This document shows positions 1-5,823 of a stretch of DNA of 6,091 bases, piece after piece; the stretch's first letter is position 1; the number at the start of each line of letters is the position of its first letter. The translations under genes were made by a program, and so were the position numbers. The stretch comes from JBBRLA01 sp038231615 (GTDB lineage Bacteria > Myxococcota_A > Polyangia > Palsa-1104 > JAEUJZ01): positions 1 to 6,091 of the forward strand of contig JBBRLA010000542.1 of the NCBI GenBank assembly GCA_038231615.1. Direction: 5' to 3'. The notes below the pieces were generated by a model, which was not told the origin of the DNA, ran no database searches, and saw only the letters and a program-made list of their open reading frames with translations.

Positions 1-533
1 GGCACCATGGACAGGTACTGCTGCAGCGTCACTGGGTCCGCGATGGCCAGGTCGATGCAGGTCGAGCGCATGATGACGGTCTGGTTCTTGTCGTTCAGCG
101 GATCATTGACGTCCGGCGGAAACTCGTCCATGTCATCGACAATGATCACCGAGTAGGCCATCCCGCCGGTGGCCACCGCCTGCCCGGTCAGCACGAAGTG
201 GGTCTGCAGGTAGCCGTTCCACTGGGAGTAATTCTGCCGATAGAAGTCGCGCCCCGCGGCCAGTCCGGCCTCGGCGCAGTAGTAGGCGCGCTTGCCAGCC
301 ACGCTTTGTCCGCTGGAGCGCAGGTTCGCCATCCGCATCCCGGTGGCGACGATGCCGCCCAGAAGCAGCGACGCCATCACAACCATCGTGAGCAGCATGG
401 CCACGCCGCGCTGCCCGCGGCGGGCCCGGACCCGCAAAAGGAGGCGCAGCAGCGCCTTTCCAGTGCCGCGAGCGCCGACCTCGGGTGCCACCGCGCCCTT
501 GCCGCTGGCAAGGTGTTCTTGATTTTGCGCCAT
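1..533 (-). CDS. PilX-like minor pilin / pilus assembly protein, 3' end outside window
   Basis: This reading frame is open to the left edge, giving 177 whole codons of an incomplete gene. It begins at ATG 533, preceded by GAGGAG 9 nt upstream, which fixes the start. Residues 1-42 form a long basic cytoplasmic leader ending RARRGQRG. A hydrophobic segment follows at about 43-66, then the characteristic AYYCAEAGLAAG stretch (83-94), the hallmark of the PilX N-terminal family. As usual in PilX/GspK-type proteins, the helix lacks the Glu at +5 of the mature pilin. The remainder is the start of the periplasmic domain, with Cys86 and Cys159. In the type IV pilus, PilX joins the minor-pilin complex that primes assembly. 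It is the fourth gene of the operon, 69 nt after the PilW-like gene, in the classical order, so PilY1 or PilE may follow beyond the edge. Family assignment is good; functional equivalence to PilX is inferred. Confidence 0.85.
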   Translation of the reverse strand, partial: MAQNQEHLASGKGAVAPEVGARGTGKALLRLLLRVRARRGQRGVAMLLTMVVMASLLLGGIVATGMRMANLRSSGQSVAGKRAYYCAEAGLAAGRDFYRQNYSQWNGYLQTHFVLTGQAVATGGMAYSVIIVDDMDEFPPDVNDPLNDKNQTVIMRSTCIDLAIADPVTLQQYLSMV

Positions 534-578
534 GTCCCGTTTCTCCTCGTTCAAAGGGTGCTTCCGTTCATTCATTAC

Positions 579-600
579 CGCGGCGCCTGGGCGCTTCGCG
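579..600 (-). other. GC-rich hairpin between the PilW-like and PilX-like genes
   Basis: Read on the minus strand, CGCG-AA-GCGC-CCAG-GCGC-CGCG folds into an 8-bp stem with a two-base bulge and a four-base loop. It starts 2 nt after the PilW-like stop codon and lies upstream of the PilX Shine-Dalgarno sequence. No T-tract follows, so it is not a classical terminator. It could be an attenuator, an RNA processing site, or incidental in GC-rich DNA. Confidence 0.4.
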
Positions 601-602
601 AG

Positions 603-1637
603 TCAATTCGTCGCCAGGCTGCGCATGGAGACACGTACTGTCAGCACGCGCCAGCGATAACGATCCGGTGGGCCCGCCGGACGGTCTTCCACCGCCGGAC
701 GTCCCGGCCCCAGTTGCTCCCCCGTCAGCGTTGTGCGCCCCACCACGCTGATGCGGATGGCCGAGATGCGGGCCACAGGCGGCAGCGGATCGGGCATTGT
801 CTCGCCTGGGTAATTATAGACCCATTCATCGTCATCGACGGCGGCGCCCACTTCCTGGATCGTGCCGTCCAGGATGCTCGAGTGCAACCCGTCCACGCCC
901 ACGGCGATCTGCAGGTCCTCGATGTTCTCCGCCACGATCTCCTCCTCCTTGGTGGTGTCCAGCGGCGCCCCGTCTTGCAACGTGAGCATCGGCGTGCCAG
1001 GAAAGAGGGTGGTGTTGATCTGGTACGATATGAGCCGGGCACGCACCGCCAGGGAGCCGCGAGCAAACGGCACCGGCGGGCTGGGGAAAGGCGGGGTCAT
1101 CCAGAGCTGCCCCACGTCCACGCCGTTCAAAGTCGCGGCCTGTGCGTCGACGGTTACCCGGTAGAGCATCGCCTTGTTGAAATTGGTCAGGGTGAAGAAA
1201 TCGTTGGCCTTGAAGCCACTCCCACCGCTGACGATGAGCGGGTTGGTGGTCTGGCTGGCGTCCTGCAAGAGCGTTGCCACCACCGCGTTGTCGTTGATCA
1301 CCAGCCGCAGCGTATCGGGGCTGTCGCCGTTGGCCGCCGCCAGCACGTTGTTGAGAACGGTGACGCCGGAAAGAATTGCCGGGGTAAGGGGCTGCACGGC
1401 GTTGGTCAGCACTCCCGAGACGAACGACGTGCTGGTCTGGCGCAGGCTGTTCACCAGCTCCTCCACCGAGGAGCGCACGTTGTCCTGGGTCTGCTGCGCC
1501 TGCTGTTCCTGCCGCTGCAAGGTGGTCTGCACCTGCGCCGCGGCCAAAAGTGCCACGGCGACCAGGCTGGTGAGCCCCAGGGCGACCAGGATCTCGACCA
1601 GGGTGAAGGCCCGGCTTCGTATCCGTCTAGCGGACAT
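603..1637 (-). CDS. PilW-like minor pilin with type III prepilin signal
   Basis: This 344-residue protein has a short basic leader (residues 1-10, seven of which form RRIRSRA) followed by FTLVEILVALGLTSLVAVALL, the prepilin cleavage/methylation motif and hydrophobic N-terminal helix. Predicted cleavage is between Ala10 and Phe11. Residue -1 is Ala instead of the usual Gly, while Glu15 (+5) is conserved. After the helix comes a Gln-rich, probably helical region (about 37-68), then a beta-rich globular part. EEIVAENIEDLQIAVGVDG (231-250) is the 'ENIEDLQ' signature typical of PilW/GspJ-like proteins, and the C-terminus RWRVLTVRVSMRSL is also family-like. The start at 1637 was chosen because it overlaps the upstream stop by 11 nt and gives a normal leader length; an upstream ATG at 1667 in the same frame would lie deep inside the PilV-like gene. 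It probably works as a minor pilin in the inner-membrane priming complex. No strong Shine-Dalgarno sequence is visible, consistent with translational coupling. Confidence 0.85.
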   Translation of the reverse strand: MSARRIRSRAFTLVEILVALGLTSLVAVALLAAAQVQTTLQRQEQQAQQTQDNVRSSVEELVNSLRQTSTSFVSGVLTNAVQPLTPAILSGVTVLNNVLAAANGDSPDTLRLVINDNAVVATLLQDASQTTNPLIVSGGSGFKANDFFTLTNFNKAMLYRVTVDAQAATLNGVDVGQLWMTPPFPSPPVPFARGSLAVRARLISYQINTTLFPGTPMLTLQDGAPLDTTKEEEIVAENIEDLQIAVGVDGLHSSILDGTIQEVGAAVDDDEWVYNYPGETMPDPLPPVARISAIRISVVGRTTLTGEQLGPGRPAVEDRPAGPPDRYRWRVLTVRVSMRSLATN

Positions 1638-2055
1638 CGGACACCGAGGTGCTGTGGATGCTGCCATCGTTGGTGATCCACGAGGTGGTGACGGTGAAGC
1701 GGCCGGTCACCACGGTGTCGATGACCCAGGTGCGGGTGTAGCGAATGCCCGGGGCCGGCGTGGCGCAGTAGGCCCGGGTGTCACCGGTAAGCAAGCAGCC
1801 GCGGGCGTCGATGAGTTCCCCGCCCGGGGGCGGCACCGGCAGCGGCAGCGGCATGAGGCGCAGGGTCTCGACCTTGTCTTGACACAGCTGCGCCGACTCG
1901 GAGATCTCCCGGGCGCGGGCGTTGGCTGCGATGGAGGTCATCTGCATTGCCAGAAGGCCGGTGATCCCCACCGTCATTACCAAAATGGCCATCATCACAT
2001 CGAGGATGGTGAAGCCGCTTGCGTTTATGCGCTGCTGCATGTCCCACCTGTTCAT
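1627..2055 (-). CDS. PilV-like minor pilin with Asp at prepilin +5
   Basis: The 142-residue protein begins MNRWDMQQRINASG, followed by FTILDVMMAILVMTVGITGL. This is a prepilin signal with predicted cleavage after Gly14 and a hydrophobic helix at about 15-37. Length and gene position (second, between FimT-like and PilW-like) fit PilV/GspI. The residue at mature +5 is Asp19 (codon GAT) where almost all pilins have Glu; one base separates it from GAG. The soluble part has Cys58, Cys87 and Cys97 and a proline run LPLPVPPPGG (70-79). The start at 2055 overlaps the preceding TGA as ATGA (4 nt). An in-frame ATG at 2040 (Met6), preceded by AGGTGGGAC, would leave an 8-9 residue leader and cannot be excluded. 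Expected role: minor pilin of the priming complex. PilV identity rests on order, size and the N-terminus, since the C-terminal domain is poorly conserved in this family. Confidence 0.82.
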   Translation of the reverse strand: MNRWDMQQRINASGFTILDVMMAILVMTVGITGLLAMQMTSIAANARAREISESAQLCQDKVETLRLMPLPLPVPPPGGELIDARGCLLTGDTRAYCATPAPGIRYTRTWVIDTVVTGRFTVTTSWITNDGSIHSTSVSDVR

Positions 2056-2606
2056 TGGGCAAGAACCTTCGCGAAACCGGTGCGTCCGTAGAGCAGCACC
2101 CGCTGCGGGTGCGCCGCAAGCTGGTCGCTGATGTAGATCGTCGCGCCGGTGCTGTCGGCATCGGCGAGCTGCAACGTCCCGCTGGGATAAAACGTTAGCC
2201 GGGCCACCGAGTCGCCCAAAAGCCCGTCCGGAGCATTGGTGGTGCTGACGCCGCCGGCCACGTACATCACCTGCACCTGATTGTGCGCGGTGATCTGGCT
2301 TTCGGTCGCGCCGAAGCTTGCATCATCCAGTAATTGATTGCCCATTACCAAAGCAGTGCGGAGCTGCGCCGCGGGGTTCCTGGCCGAGAGCACCACCTGC
2401 ACCTGCTTGCCCGAACTCATGGCCGCGTAGCGGGCCTGCTGACACATGGCGTAGACCTCGTGGGCCAGCCCCGAGGACGCGGTCTGCGCGTTCTGCTTGC
2501 TGGTCCGGGAAAGCGCCAGCGATGAAAGGATTACCACGATCAGCAACACCACCGCCAACTCGATCAGGGTGAAGCCGCGATCGTGCCGCGCCCGCGGCAT
2601 CGCCAT
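2052..2606 (-). CDS. FimT/GspH-like pseudopilin
   Basis: From ATG 2606 this gives a 184-residue protein with leader MAMPRARHDRG and a canonical prepilin junction G11|FTLIELAVVLLIVVILSSLA (Glu16 at +5). CQQARYAAMSSGKQVQVVL and the later LTFYPSGTLQL match the GspH/FimT pattern, in which a helix with an 'AR.AA...g..V.V' motif leads into beta strands with 'F.p.G'. The open frame continues upstream to an ATG at 2702. That extension encodes an Arg-rich stretch and overlaps an inverted repeat and a promoter-like element, whereas ATG 2606 has GAAGG 8 nt upstream. The shorter start is therefore preferred; an ATG at 2600 is also possible. It is the first gene of the minor-pilin operon and overlaps the next by 4 nt. 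FimT-type proteins act in pilus assembly and, in some bacteria, DNA uptake; which applies here cannot be told from sequence alone. Confidence 0.85.
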   Translation of the reverse strand: MAMPRARHDRGFTLIELAVVLLIVVILSSLALSRTSKQNAQTASSGLAHEVYAMCQQARYAAMSSGKQVQVVLSARNPAAQLRTALVMGNQLLDDASFGATESQITAHNQVQVMYVAGGVSTTNAPDGLLGDSVARLTFYPSGTLQLADADSTGATIYISDQLAAHPQRVLLYGRTGFAKVLAQ

Positions 2607-2612
2607 TGCCCT

Positions 2613-2648
2613 CGCCTTCGCTTGAAAGCGAAAGCGCAGGCGAAGGCG
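2613..2648 (-). promoter_or_regulatory. Inverted repeat masking the FimT-like ribosome binding site
   Basis: On the minus strand CGCCTTCGC (2648-2640) and GCGAAGGCG (2621-2613) are perfect 9-bp complementary arms separated by 18 nt. The 3' arm contains the GAAGG that would serve as Shine-Dalgarno sequence for ATG 2606. A competing shorter pairing, CGCTT with AAGCG, lies inside the loop. The mRNA leader could therefore switch between an open and a closed ribosome site. The palindrome is directly visible; a regulatory role is inferred. Confidence 0.4.
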
Positions 2649-2696
2649 CCCGTGCTCATACCAGCGCCGAGGCCGGCGACCCTTGTTGTCCATCTG

Positions 2697-2712
2697 TGTC
2701 ATATTGGTGCCA
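2697..2712 (-). promoter_or_regulatory. Partial sigma-54-like promoter element upstream of the minor-pilin operon
   Basis: The minus strand reads TGGCACCAATATGACA. It matches the whole -24 half (TGGCAC) of the sigma-54 consensus TGGCAC-N5-TTGCA at the right spacing, but the -12 half has AC where the invariant GC should be. It lies about 90 nt upstream of the preferred FimT-like start. Sigma-54 control of pilus genes (via PilR) is well known, which makes the position suggestive, but the missing -12 GC makes this weak. Confidence 0.25.
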
Positions 2713-2841
2713 GTCTTTTATGTTAACCATGTTACCAATTTTATTTTCTTGATGGTATCGGAAACTGCTAATCTCCCACGGGCGCTCAGGTTCCTGCGGC
2801 CGCCTGCATCCCCCGATGGACGCCGGGCCTTCCGCCATGAG
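2713..2841. promoter_or_regulatory. Divergent AT-rich intergenic region
   Basis: This region separates the leftward pilus operon from the rightward lipoprotein gene, and its AT-rich core (about 2713-2775) stands out from the GC-rich surroundings. On the minus strand TAAAAT (2743-2738) is a plausible -10, but without a convincing -35. On the plus strand TTGATG (2749-2754) and GCTAAT (2767-2772) are too close (12 nt) to pair. A tandem 9-mer, ATGTTAACC then ATGTTACCA (2720-2737, 7 of 9 identical), could be an operator. Exact promoters cannot be assigned. Confidence 0.4.
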
Positions 2842-3936
2842 ATGATGGGACTGATGCCGGAAATGCCTCTCTGCCGCCCCTTTCCCCCCGCCCGCGGCCC
2901 GTGCCCGGCAAAGCTTCCTTTTCTGGCCCTCCTGGCCCTTTTCCCCCTTGCGCTCGGCGCCTGCAACACCGAGAAGCGGGGCTACCGCCAGGCTGGCGAG
3001 GTCCACGGCAAGAGCATCGCCTTCGTCGCAGGCCTGGCCCCCTTCCTGGCGCCCAGGGACGACGTCGACGAGGTCTCCTACCGCTATGTATCGCGATCGG
3101 CGCGCGCCGAGATCGTCAAGCACGGCCTGGCCTCGGCGGAGTACCAGTCCTTCGCCCCCTCCGGGGCCCGGTTGACCCCCGTCGAGCGAGTCGGCGCCGC
3201 CTTCGCGCGCCTTCTGCCCCACTGTACCCTCACCGATCTCCGGGACAGCCCGGCGGAGCAGGAGAAGAACATCGAGTGCCAGGGCGCGGTGAAGGACTTC
3301 GGCCGCGAACTGGACCGCATCGCCGCGGAGGCCGAGCGCCTGCACCTGCCGCGGGGCACGATCCCGCGCCTGGACGAAGGCGCGATCACCCCGGAGGCGC
3401 GCAGGCTGCGCAACGACCTTACCGACATCGGGTCCCCGGTGGTCGGTGAACTGGTGCGGCGCCGGCTGTGGCAGGACCCGAGCACCACCGAGGCCGCCAT
3501 CCGCGAGGCCTGCGCCTCGGGAATGCGCGAGGCGAAGACGCGCCCCGCGGGGGTGTCCGAGCAGGTGCAGCGGCCGTGCTCCCTGCTGAAGGAGGCCTCG
3601 GCCAACCTGGGCCTGGTCGCCGCCTGCCAGAAGCAACGGCAGCCGCACTGTTTGCAGCCCAGCCTCTGCGGCGTGGTCATCGGCTATGTTCAGCAACAGG
3701 ACGAGCTGCCGGTGATCTTCGCCGATCGCATCCGTGCCGCCGCCGCCCTGTGTCAGGTTCACCTGGGCATCGGCGAACAACAGGGCGGGCCGGAAGCGCC
3801 GGAAGCGCCGACATCAGGCGACGGCGGCCCCGCGCCGAAAGCGGGCGATGGCGGCCCTGCTCCCGGCAGCCCCGCTTCCGATGGCGGTAGCGGCGAACAA
3901 CCAGCGGCTCCGGCAGACACCGGCACCTCCCCCTGA
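2842..3936 (+). CDS. Putative cysteine-containing lipoprotein of unknown function
   Basis: The function is not recognised. With the ATG at 2842 the product has 364 residues. A hydrophobic stretch PFLALLALFPLALGAC (about 26-41) ends in a lipobox (LGAC, Cys41), so it is probably a lipid-anchored, exported protein. The body is charged and mostly helical in character, with eight further cysteines (128, 146, 224, 246, 262, 270, 276, 304), an even number that would allow four disulfides in the periplasm. The last 50 or so residues form a low-complexity tail with GDGGPAP repeated at a 9-residue period. The start is uncertain: ATGs at 2842, 2845, 2854 and 2863 all keep the signal peptide and none has a strong Shine-Dalgarno sequence. 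The frame is open back to 2683, but that part is AT-rich intergenic DNA. It is divergent from the pilus operon and 85 nt upstream of the FKBP gene; a link to either is possible but not shown. Confidence 0.7.
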   Translation: MMGLMPEMPLCRPFPPARGPCPAKLPFLALLALFPLALGACNTEKRGYRQAGEVHGKSIAFVAGLAPFLAPRDDVDEVSYRYVSRSARAEIVKHGLASAEYQSFAPSGARLTPVERVGAAFARLLPHCTLTDLRDSPAEQEKNIECQGAVKDFGRELDRIAAEAERLHLPRGTIPRLDEGAITPEARRLRNDLTDIGSPVVGELVRRRLWQDPSTTEAAIREACASGMREAKTRPAGVSEQVQRPCSLLKEASANLGLVAACQKQRQPHCLQPSLCGVVIGYVQQQDELPVIFADRIRAAAALCQVHLGIGEQQGGPEAPEAPTSGDGGPAPKAGDGGPAPGSPASDGGSGEQPAAPADTGTSP

Positions 3937-3966
3937 ATACGCTCCTTTCTTGCGGGGGGGTGTATT
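3936..3966 (+). terminator. Hairpin directly after the putative lipoprotein gene
   Basis: AATACGCTCC (3936-3945) can pair with GGGGTGTATT (3957-3966) as a 10-bp stem including two G-U pairs, with an 11-nt loop. It begins on the last base of the stop codon. A run of seven G at 3954-3960 forms part of the 3' arm. No T-tract follows, so it is at best a weak or partial terminator or an mRNA 3'-end stabiliser between this gene and the FKBP gene. Confidence 0.35.
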
Positions 3967-4021
3967 GAGGTCTCGCACGGTTGGGCTTTCCCCGGGGCGC
4001 GAGATCGGGTAGGTTCTGCAC

Positions 4022-4942
<921 letters not shown>

Positions 4943-4944
4943 GA

Positions 4945-4966
4945 GGCCCGCTTTCAGGGCGGGACC
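4945..4966. terminator. Possible bidirectional terminator hairpin after the FKBP gene
   Basis: GGCCCGC (4945-4951) pairs with GCGGG-A-CC (4959-4966) through a 5-bp core plus two pairs beyond a bulged A, with a 7-nt loop. A second, longer-looped pairing of GGGCGGG (4957-4963) with CCCGCCC (4983-4989) competes. There is no clear T-tract on either strand (CCTCTT on the minus side), so termination is plausible but weak. Confidence 0.35.
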
Positions 4967-5094
4967 GTGACGTAGTAGCTTGCCCGCCCTTGCACCACCC
5001 GCATGACCGTGTCGGTGCCTGGGCGGATTTCCCCCAATGCTCCGTTGAAGTCGGTGTTCAAAAGCGCCACACGGCCCGTGCAAAGGCGCCACAC
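4954..5094 (-). CDS. Possible short minus-strand coding remnant, 46 codons from a GTG
   Basis: The minus-strand frame ending at 4954 is open from 5136 and, from GTG 5094, encodes 46 residues that read like the C-terminal end of a folded protein: GRVALLNTDFNGALGEIRPG, then DTVMRVVQGRASYYVTVPP. Third codon positions are largely G or C and the composition is balanced, unlike the Arg/Pro/Ala-rich shadows found opposite real genes here. The 'I(R)PGTDTVMRVVQGRASYYVTV' pattern is loosely like the end of a PDZ domain, but that is only an impression. No ATG and no convincing Shine-Dalgarno sequence are present, so it may be the surviving 3' end of a lost gene. It converges on the FKBP gene with 11 nt between stops. 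Confidence 0.35.
   Translation of the reverse strand: MWRLCTGRVALLNTDFNGALGEIRPGTDTVMRVVQGRASYYVTVPP
5059..5094. repeat. Two 14-bp direct repeats, 22 bp apart
   Basis: CAAAAGCGCCACAC (5059-5072) and CAAAGGCGCCACAC (5081-5094) match at 13 of 14 positions. Their 22-bp period is about two helical turns. They lie about 170 bp upstream of the repeat-peptide gene and inside the putative minus-strand remnant, so they could be paired protein binding sites or a local duplication. Because 22 is not a multiple of three, they are not a coding repeat. Confidence 0.45.
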
Positions 5095-5250
5095 TGCGGC
5101 CCCGGTTTGCGAGCGAGGGGCGCGGACTTCGCGGGGTTACGACGGCAGGCTGGGCGGTACGGGACATGCAGAAGGATCGGTGCACCGCGGCTCCGCGACA
5201 AAAGACAAAAGTGCGGACGGGCGGGACCGAACATGCTTGCCATCCTTGAA

Positions 5251-5256
5251 AAGGAG
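5251..5256 (+). promoter_or_regulatory. Strong ribosome binding site of the repeat-peptide gene
   Basis: AAGGAG sits 8 nt before ATG 5265, near-ideal complementarity and spacing, and better than any other site in the window. It favours ATG 5265 over the adjacent ATG 5268. It suggests high translation of this small exported protein. Confidence 0.8.
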
Positions 5257-5264
5257 CTAGACCC

Positions 5265-5537
5265 ATGATGAACAAGAAGACTCTCGGCGTTCTCCTCGGC
5301 ACCCTGGCCTTCGGCACCCTGAGCGTCGCCCACGCAGCAGAGGACGCGGCCAAGATGGACGCGCCGGCCAAGACCGCCAAGCCGGCCAAGGTCGGCAAGA
5401 AGGTCAAGGGCAAGAAGGTGGTCGATACGAAGAAGGAGGGCGAGAAGTCCTGCGGCGGCGACAAGAAAGCCGGCGAGAAGTCCTGCAGCGGCGACAAGAA
5501 AGCCGGCGAGAAGTCCTGCAGCGGCGACAAGAAGTAG
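5265..5537 (+). CDS. Small Sec-exported Lys/Cys repeat protein, putative MNIO-modified RiPP precursor (HvfA/bufferin-like)
   Basis: The 90-residue product has a clear Sec signal peptide (MMNKKTLGVLLGTLAFGTLSVAHA) with predicted cleavage after Ala24. An Ala/Lys-rich segment AEDAAKMDAPAKTAKPAK follows, then a very basic KVGKKVKGKKVVDTKK region, then three repeats with core EKSC(G/S)GDKK, each with one cysteine (Cys63, Cys74, Cys85). There is no other cysteine. Small exported proteins with regularly spaced Cys repeats, such as the EGKCG repeats of HvfA and the cysteine-bearing bufferins, are precursors modified by MNIO (DUF692) iron enzymes to bind or buffer copper. The architecture here is similar, the motif is not identical, and that assignment is inference. 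No DUF692, DUF2063 or DoxX-type gene is in the window. The gene looks monocistronic, with its own strong ribosome site and terminator. An alternative is an unmodified Lys-rich metal- or polyanion-binding protein. That it is a real gene is nearly certain; the function is moderately supported. Confidence 0.8.
   Translation: MMNKKTLGVLLGTLAFGTLSVAHAAEDAAKMDAPAKTAKPAKVGKKVKGKKVVDTKKEGEKSCGGDKKAGEKSCSGDKKAGEKSCSGDKK
5442..5534 (+). repeat. 33-bp coding tandem repeat, 2.8 copies
   Basis: Units start at 5442, 5475 and 5508; the third ends after EKSCSGDKK at the stop codon. Each encodes EKSC(G/S)GDKKAG. The copies are almost identical at DNA level, the clearest difference being GGC (Gly) in copy 1 against AGC (Ser) in copies 2 and 3. 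Such near-identity points to recent expansion or ongoing homogenisation, and copy number probably varies between strains. Confidence 0.9.
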
Positions 5538-5557
5538 CTTCTTTCCTGTAGCCGAGG

Positions 5558-5585
5558 GCCGTGGCATCGCCGCGGCTCTTTTTTT
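5558..5585 (+). terminator. Intrinsic terminator of the repeat-peptide gene
   Basis: GCCGTGGC (5558-5565) and GCCGCGGC (5569-5576) form an 8-bp stem with one G-U pair and an ATC loop. TC and then seven T (5579-5585) follow. It lies 20 nt after the stop codon and is the only textbook Rho-independent terminator in the window. Confidence 0.92.
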
Positions 5586-5593
5586 GTATCCGG

Positions 5594-5789
5594 TCAGCCA
5601 TCCAGCACCCGCAGTGCCCGTCGCCACGAAGGCCGGGGCCGCGCGGCTTCGGCGAGGTCGCGGCCCGCAGCGCCTGAGCGCGTCCCCCGGGCTGTCGAAG
5701 CAAACGATGTCGCCGATGAACTTTACCACGAAGGCGCCGCTCATCACCAGAAAGTCAGCGAAGAGCATCGAAAAGAATCCTTCTCGGTG
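5594..5789 (-). pseudogene. Decayed fragment resembling a class III adenylyl/guanylyl cyclase
   Basis: The minus strand encodes HREGFFSMLFADFLVMSG followed by AFVVKFIGDIVCFDSPGDAL. Class III cyclase catalytic domains begin with a strand of the form 'R.VTVLFAD', whose Asp binds metal, and about 45 residues later carry 'GG.VVKFIGD', with the second metal-binding Asp. Both signatures are visible, but only about 8 residues separate them, implying an internal deletion. Beyond DAL the cyclase-like reading appears to move between frames: one frame gives AQALRAAT, another GRDLAEAARP and then a stop at 5594. No intact start or full domain exists, and the original frame runs on through the terminator and antisense of the repeat-peptide gene. 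It is best read as a gene relic. The identification is from motif memory over a short stretch and could be coincidental. Confidence 0.4.
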
Positions 5790-5823
5790 GTTTGGCTCAC
5801 AGACCGTCTTGCTGGAGAGCGGG

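Noticed and set aside
198..1676. Long plus-strand open frame opposite the PilW- and PilX-like genes
   Set aside because: Its translation is rich in Arg, His, Gly and Gln with no domain. It lies antisense to two genes with clear pilin signatures and is a GC-rich shadow.
2607..2702. N-terminal extension of the FimT-like protein starting at ATG 2702
   Set aside because: The extension is Arg-rich low-complexity sequence encoded by an inverted repeat, ATG 2702 has no ribosome site, and the leader would be unusually long. ATG 2606 has a good ribosome site.
2683..2841. N-terminal extension of the putative lipoprotein starting at ATG 2683
   Set aside because: It covers the AT-rich divergent promoter region and would put 93 residues before the lipobox Cys, which is incompatible with a lipoprotein signal peptide.
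3969..4006. Inverted repeat GGTCTCGC / GCGAGATC in the FKBP leader as an operator
   Set aside because: The arms are 8 bp with one G-U pair and a 22-nt loop; in DNA this GC-rich it could easily be chance, and no promoter could be placed around it.
5442..5534. Regular 33-bp repeats as a possible CRISPR array
   Set aside because: The units are contiguous without spacers and stay in frame within a signal-peptide-bearing gene.
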